Shown: in pieces, positions 34,310-42,579 of the stretch
Layout of the letters: every line of letters begins with the position of its first letter
Position numbering within the stretch: the stretch's first letter is position 1
Assembly: GCF_014640635.1 (NCBI RefSeq)
Contig: NZ_BMHI01000004.1
Location: 434,001-498,000 of the forward strand
Source: Flexivirga endophytica
GTDB taxonomy: Bacteria; Actinomycetota; Actinomycetes; Actinomycetales; Dermatophilaceae
Reading direction: 5' to 3'
DNA: 64,000 nucleotides
Translations under genes and position numbers: made by a program
The notes under the pieces: generated by a model
Told to the model about the DNA's origin: nothing
Database searches by the model: none
The model's input: only the letters and a program-made list of their open reading frames with translations

Positions 34310-34316
34310 TGAGGTG

Positions 34317-35375
34317 ATGACGCGGAACACACGACGACGGCACCTGATCCCGACGGCGGTCGCGCTCCTGGCCCTGGTCACAGCCGGGTGTTCCGGCGGG
34401 GGATCGGGCACTATGGCCAATTCGACGGATTCACCGAGCGGCACGCGCGCGACGGACTCGAAGTCGGCATCAGCCTCGACACGCAGCAGTGCGCCGCCCA
34501 GCAGCCCGAAGAAGCCCTCGACCAGTGCCTTGAAACCGTCGGGCAACCCGTTGACCGGCGGCGCGAAGACCGGGAACCCGGTGATCGCGGTCAAGCTCGA
34601 GAACACCCGGGCGGCGATGCCGCAGTACGGTCTGTCACCCGCTGACCTGGTCTTCGTCGAGCAGGTCGAGGGCAACCTGACGCGACTCATGCCGATCTAT
34701 CAGACCAGCTTCCCCAAGCGCGTCGAACCGGTCCGCAGTGCTCGCAGCACCGATGCCGACATACTGCCGGCGTTCGGGCATCCGGCGCTCGTCTACTCCG
34801 GGGCGGCCTCGCAGATCCGCAAGAAGCTCAGCAAGGCACCGATTCGGTTGTTCGGCAGCGGGTCTCGCGACTCGGGTCGGCAGGCGCCACACAATCTGTA
34901 TGTCGATGTGGCGAAGTTGTCCCATCGGCCCGGGCTTCCGAGCTCGAAGGACATCGGCCTGCGCTTCGCCGCGTCCGACGCACGTCTCCAGCGCGCGCTG
35001 GCCGATCCGTCGTTCACCGTCCGAGTCGGCGCCGACCGGTTCTCTTTCTCCTACAAGGGAAACCGCTACCTGCCCACCTGGAACGGCCGTCCCTACAAAG
35101 ACGTCGGCGCAGGCGGGAAACCGGTGACTGCGAGCAACGTGCTGACGCTCGATGTGCACCAGGTCTCCGACCACTACAAGGACCCGGCCGGCAACCCGGT
35201 CGACAAGTCGTTGACGACCGGCTCGGGGAAGCTGACGCTGCACCGCAATGGCAAGAAGCTGGTCGGCACATGGCATCGGTCAGCGACGAACAAGCCCTTC
35301 GTACTCAAGGACAGTCACGGCAAGCAACTGGAGCTGGCGCCGGGCAAGACCTGGATCCTGTTGCGGGGCAGGTGA
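34317..35375 (+). CDS. DUF3048 (YerB-like) lipoprotein
   Basis: The 352-residue product has a lipoprotein signal ending LLALVTAGC (Cys about 25), a Ser/Thr/Lys-rich low-complexity linker (about 28-85), then a DUF3048 domain (about 88-345) with NPVIAVKLENTRAAMPQYGL, DLVFVEQVEGNLTRLMPIY and VEPVRSARSTDADIL. Function is unknown, although the family is exported and widespread in Gram-positive bacteria. The frame is open upstream to 33720 only as antisense of the APH gene. The ATG at 34317 follows TAGCGT. Confidence 0.87.
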   Translation: MTRNTRRRHLIPTAVALLALVTAGCSGGGSGTMANSTDSPSGTRATDSKSASASTRSSAPPSSPKKPSTSALKPSGNPLTGGAKTGNPVIAVKLENTRAAMPQYGLSPADLVFVEQVEGNLTRLMPIYQTSFPKRVEPVRSARSTDADILPAFGHPALVYSGAASQIRKKLSKAPIRLFGSGSRDSGRQAPHNLYVDVAKLSHRPGLPSSKDIGLRFAASDARLQRALADPSFTVRVGADRFSFSYKGNRYLPTWNGRPYKDVGAGGKPVTASNVLTLDVHQVSDHYKDPAGNPVDKSLTTGSGKLTLHRNGKKLVGTWHRSATNKPFVLKDSHGKQLELAPGKTWILLRGR

Positions 35376-35387
35376 GTTGGGCCCAGC

Positions 35388-36551
35388 TCAGCGATGAGCC
35401 TCGGGCATCCGCAGGAACCCCGAGACGATCAGTGCCAGGACTGGAAGCACCAGGAGCACGGTCAGCGCCGTCCGCAGGCTGGTGCCATCGGCGAGCCAGC
35501 CGAGCAGCGGGTTCGCCAGCCCGCCGATGCTGACGGCAAGGCCCACGGTCACGCCGCTCGCGGTGCCGATGCGGCTCGGCAGGTAATTCTGACCGAGCAG
35601 CACGAAGACGCTGAAAGGCATGTATGCCGCGATACCGGTGATCGCGATGCACACCATCGCAAGCGGCATCGAGCCGGTCAGCAGCGCGCCGGCGAGCGCG
35701 GGGATCACCAAAGCGAATCCACTGCGAATGCTCACGATCGGGCTGAATCGGTCGCCCAGCCAACCGCCCAGGAGAGTGCCGACCGCGCCGGTCACCAGGA
35801 ACAGCGTGAGCGCCACGCCGGCGGTCGTCTCCGAAGTTCCGAAGTGCGCGATGAAGTAGAGCGCGATGAACGACGTGATGCCGAAGAAGAGGATCGACCG
35901 GATGATCACAACCGTGGTCAGGATGATGAATGCCGGCCAGTCGTCGTGCCCGCTCGGCATACGCGACGTCGACCGGTGTTTCTCGTGATGGTCGAGCGTG
36001 TGGTTCAGCGTGCGCGACAGCACCAGGGCCATCACGACCGCGGGTAGCACGAGCAGTCCGGTTCCGTGGATGCCCAACCAGAGCAGCACCGGAGTCGCGA
36101 CGAGTGAACCGAGCGCGTAGCCGGCGTTGCCGCCCAACGCGAAGACGCTCATCGCGGTGTTGCTGTGGCCCGCTGCCTGTCGGGCACAACGTGCGGCTTC
36201 GGGATGGAAGGCAGCGATGCCCAGACCGGAGAGCGCGACCACCAACCAGGTCAATGCGTACGACGGCATGTATCCCGCGAGTGACGCGCCGACGGCGGCG
36301 AGCAGCATCCCGGCCGGAACCATCCAACGTCGCGACCGTCGATCGGCCAGCACCCCGAAGGCCGGCTGCGCCACCGAACTGAGCACGGTGGCCGCCAAAG
36401 TGATGCCCGAGACGGCCGCGTAGCTGTAGTGGCGTTCGGACACCAGGAACGGCAACAGCGCCGGTATGACGCCCTGGTAGAAATCGTCCACCACGTGCGC
36501 CGCGGACACCAATGCGGTTCCCCGGACATTGACCTCCGACCGCTTGTGCAC
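35388..36551 (-). CDS. MFS transporter, fosmidomycin-resistance (Fsr) type
   Basis: The 387-residue twelve-helix transporter matches Fsr-type MFS proteins: VSAAHVVDDFYQGVIPALLPFLV at the N-terminus, PAFGVLADRRSRRW (loop 2-3 motif), GLGIAAFHPEAARCAR and GNAGYALGSLVATP. E. coli Fsr gives fosmidomycin resistance when overproduced; the native substrate is unknown. GTG start with TAGCGT (36563-36558) exactly 6 nt upstream, so leaderless. It is divergent from the MFS-CNB fusion gene. Confidence 0.88.
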   Translation of the reverse strand: MHKRSEVNVRGTALVSAAHVVDDFYQGVIPALLPFLVSERHYSYAAVSGITLAATVLSSVAQPAFGVLADRRSRRWMVPAGMLLAAVGASLAGYMPSYALTWLVVALSGLGIAAFHPEAARCARQAAGHSNTAMSVFALGGNAGYALGSLVATPVLLWLGIHGTGLLVLPAVVMALVLSRTLNHTLDHHEKHRSTSRMPSGHDDWPAFIILTTVVIIRSILFFGITSFIALYFIAHFGTSETTAGVALTLFLVTGAVGTLLGGWLGDRFSPIVSIRSGFALVIPALAGALLTGSMPLAMVCIAITGIAAYMPFSVFVLLGQNYLPSRIGTASGVTVGLAVSIGGLANPLLGWLADGTSLRTALTVLLVLPVLALIVSGFLRMPEAHR

Positions 36552-36606
36552 GCCTCGACGCTAGAGCGGCCGCGTTCGCTGGTTGATGCCAGGGTGGCGA
36601 CAACGT

Positions 36607-36616
36607 GCAAATTTGC
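36607..36616. promoter_or_regulatory. Palindrome GCAAATTTGC upstream of the MFS-CNB gene
   Basis: This perfect 10-bp AT-rich palindrome stands out in the GC-rich divergent region between the two MFS genes, 50 nt before the MFS-CNB start. It could be an operator; the regulator is unknown. Confidence 0.35.
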
Positions 36617-36665
36617 CCGCGAACCCGTAGTGGAGGGCGACAATCGTGCACGTGCGGAACATGCG

Positions 36666-38309
36666 ATGAAGACCCGCCGACACAACAGGAATCTGTGGCT
36701 TGTCGAAGCGGGCTGGGGCTGCTGGGTGGCGGCGGATCTGGCCCTGCTCGTCATGCTCGCCGTGGTCGCGTTCCGGATCGGCGGGGTCGGCGCCGTCGGC
36801 CTGGTCGGTGCTGCGCGGGTGCTGCCCGGCGCGCTGCTGGGACCGTTCGTCGTGCCTGTGACGGATCGGATGTCGCGCACACACCTGCTCGTCCTGTCCC
36901 ACGCGTTCGCTGCGGCAATGTCGCTCGTCCTCGCCTGGGCTGCCGTCCGGGACAGCGCCCTGGTGCTCGTGCTGGTCGTCGGGTTGGGCTCACTTGCCGG
37001 TTCGATCTTCAAAGCGGTACTGCGCGCCGCGATCATCCAGGTCGTCGTGTCACCGGCCGACCTGGTCAACGCCAACGCGGCATACGCGGCGATCGAGGGT
37101 CTGGGAACGGTTGTGGGACCCGTCCTCGGCGGCGCGCTCGTCGCCGTGCTCGGCGCGTCTGCGGGGCTCGGCAGTCTCACGGTGATCTACCTCGCCGGTG
37201 CTGCGCTGTCGGCGTTGGTCCGCACGGCGTACCAAGTGCCCGCGCGAGTGACCACCGGTGCGAAGTTCCCTGGGATGCAAGCATTTCGGCTGCTGGCTGC
37301 CGTGCGGGTGCGATGGCTGGTCGGGGTGTTCCTCGGCCAATGCTTCATGCGGGGCCTGCTGACGGTCTTCATCGCGGCGTTCTGCCTCGCGCCGGGCGGC
37401 GGAGGCGAGAACCGAGTCGCCGCCCTGTTCGCGACGCTGGGGCTGGGCGGGCTGGTCGGTGCATGGCTGTGCTCCAGGTCGCCGGGACGAACATCAGCCG
37501 GTCGCCGCGCGGCCATCGGAGTCGCCCTGTGGGGGGCGCCGATCGCCGCGCTCGGGATCTGGCCGCAAGCCGATGTCGCGTGGGTGGCACTGGCCGTCGT
37601 CGGTCTCGGCAACGCGATGGAGGACGTCTACGGACTGTCGGTCCTGGATCGGGTGCTGCCCGAACACCTCGCGGCACGGGCCTACGCGCTGTTCTGGTCC
37701 GTCTCGGCCGGGCTGATCACGCTGGGGTCGTTGCTCGGCCCCGTGCTGGTGTCGTCGTTCGGTCTCGGGCGAGCGATGTGGTTCAGCGGTGCTGCGTTGG
37801 TGTTCTGCTGCGTCCTGGTGCTGCCCACGATGAAGGGTCTGGATGCGCGCGTCGGTCAGCCGCCGCCAGACCTGGCTCTGGTCAGAGCAACGGCCCAGCT
37901 GTCGGCGCTCCCGGACATGGCCGTCGAGCGGCTCGCCCGGAGCCTACGACGTAGGGAGTTGTATGCCGGTGAGGTCGTCCTGCGCCAGGGAGACGCGCCC
38001 GACGGGTTCGGCATCGTTGCGCGAGGAACGCTGCGGGTCATGCAAGGTCCGCAGACCGTGCGCGAACTCAGTCGTGGCGCCAGTTTCGGTGAGGTGGGCT
38101 TGCTCATGGAACGACCGCGAACAGCAAGTGTGGTGGCCGTGGATCCAGCGGTCGTTCTGTGGCTGGATGCGGCGACCTTCGTCGCCGCGGTCACCGGCCA
38201 TCGCGATGCCGCCGCAGCCGCCATGAATGTCGCGCACGGACACCTGAACGCCGACGAGGAACGGATCTCACCGCCTCATCGAGGGCGTCATCCGGACACC
38301 GCCGCCTAG
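36666..38309 (+). CDS. MFS transporter fused to a cyclic-nucleotide-binding domain
   Basis: The 547-residue protein has twelve helices of an MFS permease (about 10-390) followed by a Crp/Fnr-type cNMP-binding domain (about 410-525). The latter includes LRQGDAPDGFGIVARGTLRVMQG and the phosphate cassette ASFGEVGLLMERPRTASVVA, keeping the Glu and Arg that contact the cyclic nucleotide in known members. Transport may thus be gated by cAMP or another nucleotide. The frame extends to 36429 but only as antisense of the Fsr gene. ATG 36666 gives a proper N-terminus. The 3' end overlaps the IMPase gene by 4 nt. Confidence 0.85.
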   Translation: MKTRRHNRNLWLVEAGWGCWVAADLALLVMLAVVAFRIGGVGAVGLVGAARVLPGALLGPFVVPVTDRMSRTHLLVLSHAFAAAMSLVLAWAAVRDSALVLVLVVGLGSLAGSIFKAVLRAAIIQVVVSPADLVNANAAYAAIEGLGTVVGPVLGGALVAVLGASAGLGSLTVIYLAGAALSALVRTAYQVPARVTTGAKFPGMQAFRLLAAVRVRWLVGVFLGQCFMRGLLTVFIAAFCLAPGGGGENRVAALFATLGLGGLVGAWLCSRSPGRTSAGRRAAIGVALWGAPIAALGIWPQADVAWVALAVVGLGNAMEDVYGLSVLDRVLPEHLAARAYALFWSVSAGLITLGSLLGPVLVSSFGLGRAMWFSGAALVFCCVLVLPTMKGLDARVGQPPPDLALVRATAQLSALPDMAVERLARSLRRRELYAGEVVLRQGDAPDGFGIVARGTLRVMQGPQTVRELSRGASFGEVGLLMERPRTASVVAVDPAVVLWLDAATFVAAVTGHRDAAAAAMNVAHGHLNADEERISPPHRGRHPDTAA

Positions 38310-39091
38310 GAAAGGTGCGGTTCGATGAGTTCCAGCATTGCCCGATGGGTGATCTCGTCGGCTGACACGACCAGACCGCCTCCGGCGAGCAGTGGTTGAC
38401 CGACCAGGTCGGTGACGATGCAACCGGCCGCCTCCGCGATCGCGATGCCTGCCGCGAAATGGAGGTTGTTCCTCAACGCGCCGTCCGAGATGTATGCCGC
38501 CCGACGCCCGGCGGCCACCCACACCACACCCAGGGTGGACGAGATCACGCGCGGACCGAACGACGCTCGCAGCGACGCGTCACACACGAGCTGACCTCCG
38601 ACGAACGGCCGGTCGAGCGGACCATCACAGTTGATCTCCACGAGTCTGGAGACAGAGTCCGGTTGCAGCGCTGCATCATCCTCCCGACGGACGAAAGCCT
38701 TGGATCCATCGGTCCAGAAGGTCTCTCCCGCAATGGGATCGACGGCCGCAGCGGCTCGAGCGCGTCCTCCTTCGAGGAGCGCGACATTGATCACGACCAG
38801 GGGAGTGGCGGCAGCGAAGTTCAGCGTGCCGCACAGAGGGTCGATGAGCCATCGACGGCCGGAACCCACGTCGTCACCGGAGTCGCCGGACTCCTCGCCG
38901 GTGCGCAGGTCAGCGGGACGATGTGTCGCGATCACCTGCATGATCGCGGTCTCCGCGTCAAGGTCCGTCTGGGTCGCGAAATCCGTTGCGGATTTTGCAT
39001 ATCGGACCGACTCCGTGCCGTAGTCGCGCCGGACGACATCGGCGCCGGCAACGGCTGCTGCAATCGCGACTTCGTGATCACTCAAGGACAC
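38306..39091 (-). CDS. Inositol monophosphatase family protein with altered metal motif
   Basis: The 261-residue product has the IMPase fold, with GEES (65-68) for the first metal-ligand glutamate and DPLCGTLNF (84-92). In standard enzymes this motif is DPxDGTxNF; here the second metal-binding Asp is Cys87. The late WDxAA motif is also changed (LHFAAG). Catalysis may be weak or altered, or the protein may have a binding role. A set of actinobacterial relatives appears to share DPLCGT. GTG start with TAGGTT (39103-39098) exactly 6 nt upstream. Confidence 0.85.
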   Translation of the reverse strand: MSLSDHEVAIAAAVAGADVVRRDYGTESVRYAKSATDFATQTDLDAETAIMQVIATHRPADLRTGEESGDSGDDVGSGRRWLIDPLCGTLNFAAATPLVVINVALLEGGRARAAAAVDPIAGETFWTDGSKAFVRREDDAALQPDSVSRLVEINCDGPLDRPFVGGQLVCDASLRASFGPRVISSTLGVVWVAAGRRAAYISDGALRNNLHFAAGIAIAEAAGCIVTDLVGQPLLAGGGLVVSADEITHRAMLELIEPHLS

Positions 39092-39123
39092 CCGATGAAC
39101 CTAGCCGAGTCCGTGAGGTCTCG

Positions 39124-39582
39124 TCACAGATGAGACCTGATGCGGCGGCGCAGGGCGTCGTGTTGCGGCCCGAGCGCGGCGTCCTGGCCGTACCGGAGGT
39201 TGTTGTCGTAGCGCCATACCGGTCCACCGATCAACTCCGCAGGCTCCCATTCGTAGCGCGCGAAGATGTGCGCGTGCAGATAAGCATCGGTGTTGCCGAG
39301 GATCTCGTAGTTGAGTCGCCGAAACGCGGGATCCATCTCGCTACAAGCCTTTTCGACGGCCTCACCGAGGCAATCCATCGACTCCAGAAATGCCAGACGG
39401 CGATTCCTCGGTAGATCGGTCAGCCGGTCGACAGCTGGATCGTCAACCAGCAGAACGCAATAACCCGGTAGGTATTGCGTGTCGCCAATGACCGCGAAAC
39501 TCTCGGGCAGCTTGGCCAGCACGGTGGGATTACGCCCCTCGTGCGCAGCGCGGATGCGATCCTGCTTCCAGTCGTCTGTCAC
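39124..39582 (-). CDS. HIT family protein
   Basis: The 152-residue product has a histidine-triad-like motif HAHIFARY near the end of the domain, preceded by LNYEILGNTDAYLHAHIF, plus GYCVLLVDDPAVDRLTDLPRNRR. The motif departs from the canonical HxHxHxx by having aromatic residues in place of the last histidine. HIT proteins hydrolyse or transfer nucleotides. The frame is open to 39660, but TACGCT (39594-39589) lies 6 nt before the GTG at 39582, defining a leaderless start and removing an unlikely N-terminal extension. Confidence 0.8.
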   Translation of the reverse strand: MTDDWKQDRIRAAHEGRNPTVLAKLPESFAVIGDTQYLPGYCVLLVDDPAVDRLTDLPRNRRLAFLESMDCLGEAVEKACSEMDPAFRRLNYEILGNTDAYLHAHIFARYEWEPAELIGGPVWRYDNNLRYGQDAALGPQHDALRRRIRSHL

Positions 39583-39625
39583 GACGTCAGCGTATGGCGT
39601 CCCCCCGATCTGCGGAGGTATCCCG

Positions 39626-40264
39626 CTAGTCGCTCCGGCCTGTGGCTGCGATGCTCGCACCGAGGCCGATCATCACCAGGCCACCGGTGCCGCCGATCGT
39701 CGCCATCCGCCGCGGTGAACCTGCGAACCACTCACGGGCCGAGCCCGCTGCGAACGCCCACACGCTGTCGAGAACTACTGCAACGAGCGGCAACAGGAGG
39801 CCGAGCAACAGCATCTGCAGTGGCAAGTGCCCCTGAGAGGGAACGGCGTAGGCAGGCATGACCGTCACGAGCACGACTATCGTCTTCGGGTTCATAACGC
39901 CCACGACGAAGCCGTCGCGAGCTGCTCGCAGTGCGCTGACGGCAGGGACCCGCCGTGCCAGGGCGTCCGCCATCGCGCGGCGGTGTCGAATGGCTTGCAC
40001 ACCGAGCCAGACGATGTATGCCGCGCCGACGTACTTCACCGTCGAATAGGCGATGGCGGAGGCTTCGACCAACGCGCCCATGCCGACGGCGGTGGCGATG
40101 ACTTGGCCGAGCAGTCCGACAGTGTTTCCACCGACCGTCGCCAGTGCCGACCGACGACCGACGGTCAAGGCTCGACTGATGGTGAACAGCACCGAAGGGC
40201 CAGGAATGGCAATGACCACGACAGCGGTGACCGCGAACGCGGCGAGGTGCGAGAACGGAACCAT
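39626..40264 (-). CDS. LysE/RhtB family amino-acid exporter
   Basis: The 212-residue six-helix membrane protein matches the LysE/RhtB exporters: VVVIAIPGPSVLFTISRAL near the N-terminus, GGNTVGLLGQVIATAVG, YVGAAYIVWLGVQAIR, and FVVGVMNPKTIVVLVTVMPAY with the NPK signature. Export of amino acids such as threonine, leucine or lysine is likely. TAGCCT (40276-40271) is exactly 6 nt before the ATG, so leaderless. It follows the HIT gene in the same direction but has its own promoter. Confidence 0.9.
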   Translation of the reverse strand: MVPFSHLAAFAVTAVVVIAIPGPSVLFTISRALTVGRRSALATVGGNTVGLLGQVIATAVGMGALVEASAIAYSTVKYVGAAYIVWLGVQAIRHRRAMADALARRVPAVSALRAARDGFVVGVMNPKTIVVLVTVMPAYAVPSQGHLPLQMLLLGLLLPLVAVVLDSVWAFAAGSAREWFAGSPRRMATIGGTGGLVMIGLGASIAATGRSD

Positions 40265-40330
40265 TGCGCAAGGCTAGGCAGCGACGCGACGGGTTCCAAC
40301 CGAAATATTCACGCTGCCCAGTCAGTGGAC

Positions 40331-41173
40331 TCAGCGGATTTCGCTCGTGAAGCGCGTGTCGCGACCGGTCGGAGCCCAGCGCTCGAGGTCCTCCAGTTGC
40401 TGAGTCAGTTTGGCGCGGATGCGATCTATCGCCTCCGGCCCCAGTGGTATCCGCAGCGGAGCGGAGTCGTCGGACACGGCGTCGACGATGATCCGTGCGG
40501 CACGGACGGGGTCGTTGGGTTGCACACCGTCCTGATCGCGGAACCGTCGTCGTACTACCCCCGCGGGCGTCCCTGCGTAGCCATCAATAGGATCTGCGAA
40601 AGTCATTGACCTGCCGGCGAACTCGGTCCTGAAGGGTCCGGGCTCGACGATCAGCACCCTGATCCCGAGGGGGGCAACCTCGCCTGCCAGCGCCTCCGAC
40701 ATACCTTCCAGCGCGAACTTGGATGTCCCGTAGATCGCGTGCCCGGGATTGGCCACGACACCACCCACGGACGACATCTGCACGATCGTGCCGGAACGTT
40801 GCGATCGGAGAGTGGGGAGCGCGGCTCGGACGACGGACGCGGCGCCCCGCACATTCACCGACAAGACTTTGTCGATCTCGTCCTCGGACAGCTCCTCAAG
40901 GGCACCGACCAGGCCGTGGCCGGCGTTGTTGACGACGACGTCGATGCGGCCGAAACGGGCGACGGTTGCCGCGATCGCGTCACGAATGCTGCCGATATCG
41001 GTTACGTCCAGGTAGCGGGGGAGTAGGCGGTCGGCCGGAGCATCGAGGGAGATCGCATCCGGCCGACGCGCCGTAGCGACGACCCGGTCACCCCGCGAAA
41101 GTGCCTCTCGCGCAATGGCTTCGCCGAAACCGGTATTGCTGCCGGTGATGAACCACACCTTGTCATCAGTCAT
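40331..41173 (-). CDS. Short-chain dehydrogenase/reductase
   Basis: The 280-residue classical SDR has the TGSNTGFGEAIA cofactor loop (TGxxxGxG; Gly/Asn variant), VVNNAGHG (NNAG), the catalytic Ser in MSSVGG and YGTSKFALEGMSEAL (YxxxK). Its substrate is unknown. It is divergent from a MarR regulator, and the intergenic palindrome overlaps its own -10, so MarR repression is likely. TATACC (41185-41180) lies 6 nt before the ATG, consistent with a leaderless mRNA. Confidence 0.9.
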   Translation of the reverse strand: MTDDKVWFITGSNTGFGEAIAREALSRGDRVVATARRPDAISLDAPADRLLPRYLDVTDIGSIRDAIAATVARFGRIDVVVNNAGHGLVGALEELSEDEIDKVLSVNVRGAASVVRAALPTLRSQRSGTIVQMSSVGGVVANPGHAIYGTSKFALEGMSEALAGEVAPLGIRVLIVEPGPFRTEFAGRSMTFADPIDGYAGTPAGVVRRRFRDQDGVQPNDPVRAARIIVDAVSDDSAPLRIPLGPEAIDRIRAKLTQQLEDLERWAPTGRDTRFTSEIR

Positions 41174-41181
41174 GGTTCTGG

Positions 41182-41204
41182 TATAGCTTGAGACTCAAGG
41201 TATA
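41182..41204. promoter_or_regulatory. MarR operator palindrome overlapping both divergent promoters
   Basis: CTTGAG-A-CTCAAG (41187-41199) is a perfect palindrome, flanked symmetrically by TATA-G on the left (41182-41186) and G-TATA on the right (41200-41204). The left TATA belongs to the SDR -10 (TATACC on the minus strand). The right one is a likely -10 for marR. A MarR dimer bound here would block both promoters. Confidence 0.7.
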
Positions 41205-41222
41205 TGCAAGCGAGGAGGCAGA

Positions 41223-41789
41223 TTGGTATCCCAGCGGATGAAGTCAGGCGACTCCTTCGAGCGCGAGGTGGACGAATGGGTCGACGCGATTCCGGGCGAG
41301 GTCGACGCGGCCACCGAGGCCGTGCGGCAGCGCATCGGACGCATTGCCCGGCAGTTCGAGCGAGTGCTTGCCGACGTGGCCGAGGACTACGAGATGAGCG
41401 CGGGCGACTGGGAGGCGTTGTCGGTGCTCGCACGCGGTCCGGGCGATGACGGACTGACTCCGGGGGAGTTGGGCCGAGTTCTCGGGCTCACCTCGGGAAC
41501 GGTCAGTGTCCGGGTCGACCGGCTGGCGTCGTCCGGCCTGGTGGAGCGCACCAACGGCACGGACAGGCGTCAGCGTCCGGTCCGGCTCACCGAACGTGGT
41601 CACGCGGCGTGGGGCCGAGCAACGGTCACACGAACGTCGACCGAGAGCGCAATTCTGCGGGATTGCCTGAGCGAGAAGGAGATCGACACTCTCGGCAGCC
41701 TGCTCGGCACGCTGCTCGCACGCTTGGAGACCGAGTACGGACCGGCGCCACGGCATGACATGACCCGTGGCAGGTCGGCTCGGCGATGA
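41223..41789 (+). CDS. MarR family transcriptional regulator
   Basis: The 188-residue product has a long N-terminal dimerisation helix region and a winged helix-turn-helix (about 62-135: LTPGELGRVLGLTSGTVSVRVDRLASSGLVERTNGTDRRQRPVRLTERG) with the typical DxRxxxVxLT-like wing. A TTG at 41223 follows GAGGAGG (41212-41218) by only 4 nt. ATG at 41238 is an alternative. It very probably represses itself and the divergent SDR through the palindrome at 41182-41204. Confidence 0.9.
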   Translation: MVSQRMKSGDSFEREVDEWVDAIPGEVDAATEAVRQRIGRIARQFERVLADVAEDYEMSAGDWEALSVLARGPGDDGLTPGELGRVLGLTSGTVSVRVDRLASSGLVERTNGTDRRQRPVRLTERGHAAWGRATVTRTSTESAILRDCLSEKEIDTLGSLLGTLLARLETEYGPAPRHDMTRGRSARR

Positions 41790-41805
41790 CACACCAACAG
41801 CAGCT

Positions 41806-42216
41806 CTACTCGCGTGGCGCGTCAGCGGTGCGCAACAATCTGAACTCGGTCCGGTGCAGGAGCTTCAGAACCGTGCGAGCCGGGACAGGATATGCGGCAC
41901 GGCCGCATTGTGGGTCGCATTCCTCGATCCTGTCGATCCGGTATTGCCGGCGGTGGTGCAGCACGGTGCAGCCGCCAGCGGCCACCACGTTGCGATACCA
42001 GTCGACCTGGTCGCCATACGTGAGTTCGGCGACGAAGCCATCAGATACGGCAGCCAGGATGACCGGCGTCCGATATGTCCGGCCGGACTTGCGCCCGGCG
42101 TGTTCGATCAACGAGAACGGCCCGATTCCGACCAGCGCCAGACGTATTGTCAACCTGTTCAGCGTGTGCTTCAACAGTCGCGGCACGAACGGTGGCTGTC
42201 GTTTGCTCGACGACAT
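41806..42216 (-). CDS. Deazaflavin (F420)-dependent nitroreductase family protein (Ddn/DUF385)
   Basis: The 136-residue split-barrel protein matches the Ddn/F420-dependent group: LIEHAGRKSGRTYRTPVILAAVSDGFVAELTYGDQVDWYRNVVAAGG, where GRKSGRxRxTP and GxDWYRN positions are diagnostic. Such enzymes reduce quinones or other substrates with F420H2, so the organism probably makes F420. TACGCT (42228-42223) is exactly 6 nt before the ATG at 42216. The track-like longer start at 42222 is not needed. An AT-rich inverted repeat lies farther upstream. Confidence 0.85.
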   Translation of the reverse strand: MSSSKRQPPFVPRLLKHTLNRLTIRLALVGIGPFSLIEHAGRKSGRTYRTPVILAAVSDGFVAELTYGDQVDWYRNVVAAGGCTVLHHRRQYRIDRIEECDPQCGRAAYPVPARTVLKLLHRTEFRLLRTADAPRE

Positions 42217-42579
42217 GCGCACAGCGTAGGGCAGTGGTTGAGCGGTAGGTTCTCAACGTTACTTGACATAATGTAGATTATCGGATGTCTATAACCTGGC
42301 CACTATGCCCGTTCGACATCTGACGTGGCGGCAGCCACGATCTGCGACGACCGCCCATACAACCGCAACAACACGGTCAGCAATTCAGCCACTTGATCGT
42401 CAGTGTGCTCGTGCAGCTCGATTGGTGGTCGCGGTTGCGCTCAGTTCAGAGGGTCATCACACAATTTCGCCGCCTGAGAGACGGGTCTGGCAGTCGCAAA
42501 AGTCCGCAGCACCGCAACCCGCCATACCGTCCGAGGCAACGGCAGACTGAGCGCACCGTCACCCTTCAAGGAGCCAAAC
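42217..42579. other. 363-nt intergenic region with AT-rich inverted repeat and a possible gene remnant
   Basis: At 42262-42290 an AT-rich island contains TTGACA, ATAAT-GTAG-ATTAT and an outer GACAT (42265-42269) / ATGTC (42285-42289) pair. It looks like an operator and promoter in an otherwise GC-rich sequence. On the minus strand 42303-42440 is a 45-codon open frame whose end, ELHEHTDDQVAELLTVLLRL, has the look of a regulator C-terminus (MarR-like) but no start, so it may be a remnant. The right part carries only the ribosome site of the cyclophilin gene. Confidence 0.35.

Noticed and set aside
36429-36665. 79-residue N-terminal extension of the MFS-CNB protein
   Set aside because: It is antisense to the Fsr gene start and its promoter; the ATG at 36666 gives a normal MFS N-terminus.
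42305-42550. 81-codon frame upstream of cyclophilin
   Set aside because: Low-complexity Thr/Arg/Pro-rich translation and no initiation signal.
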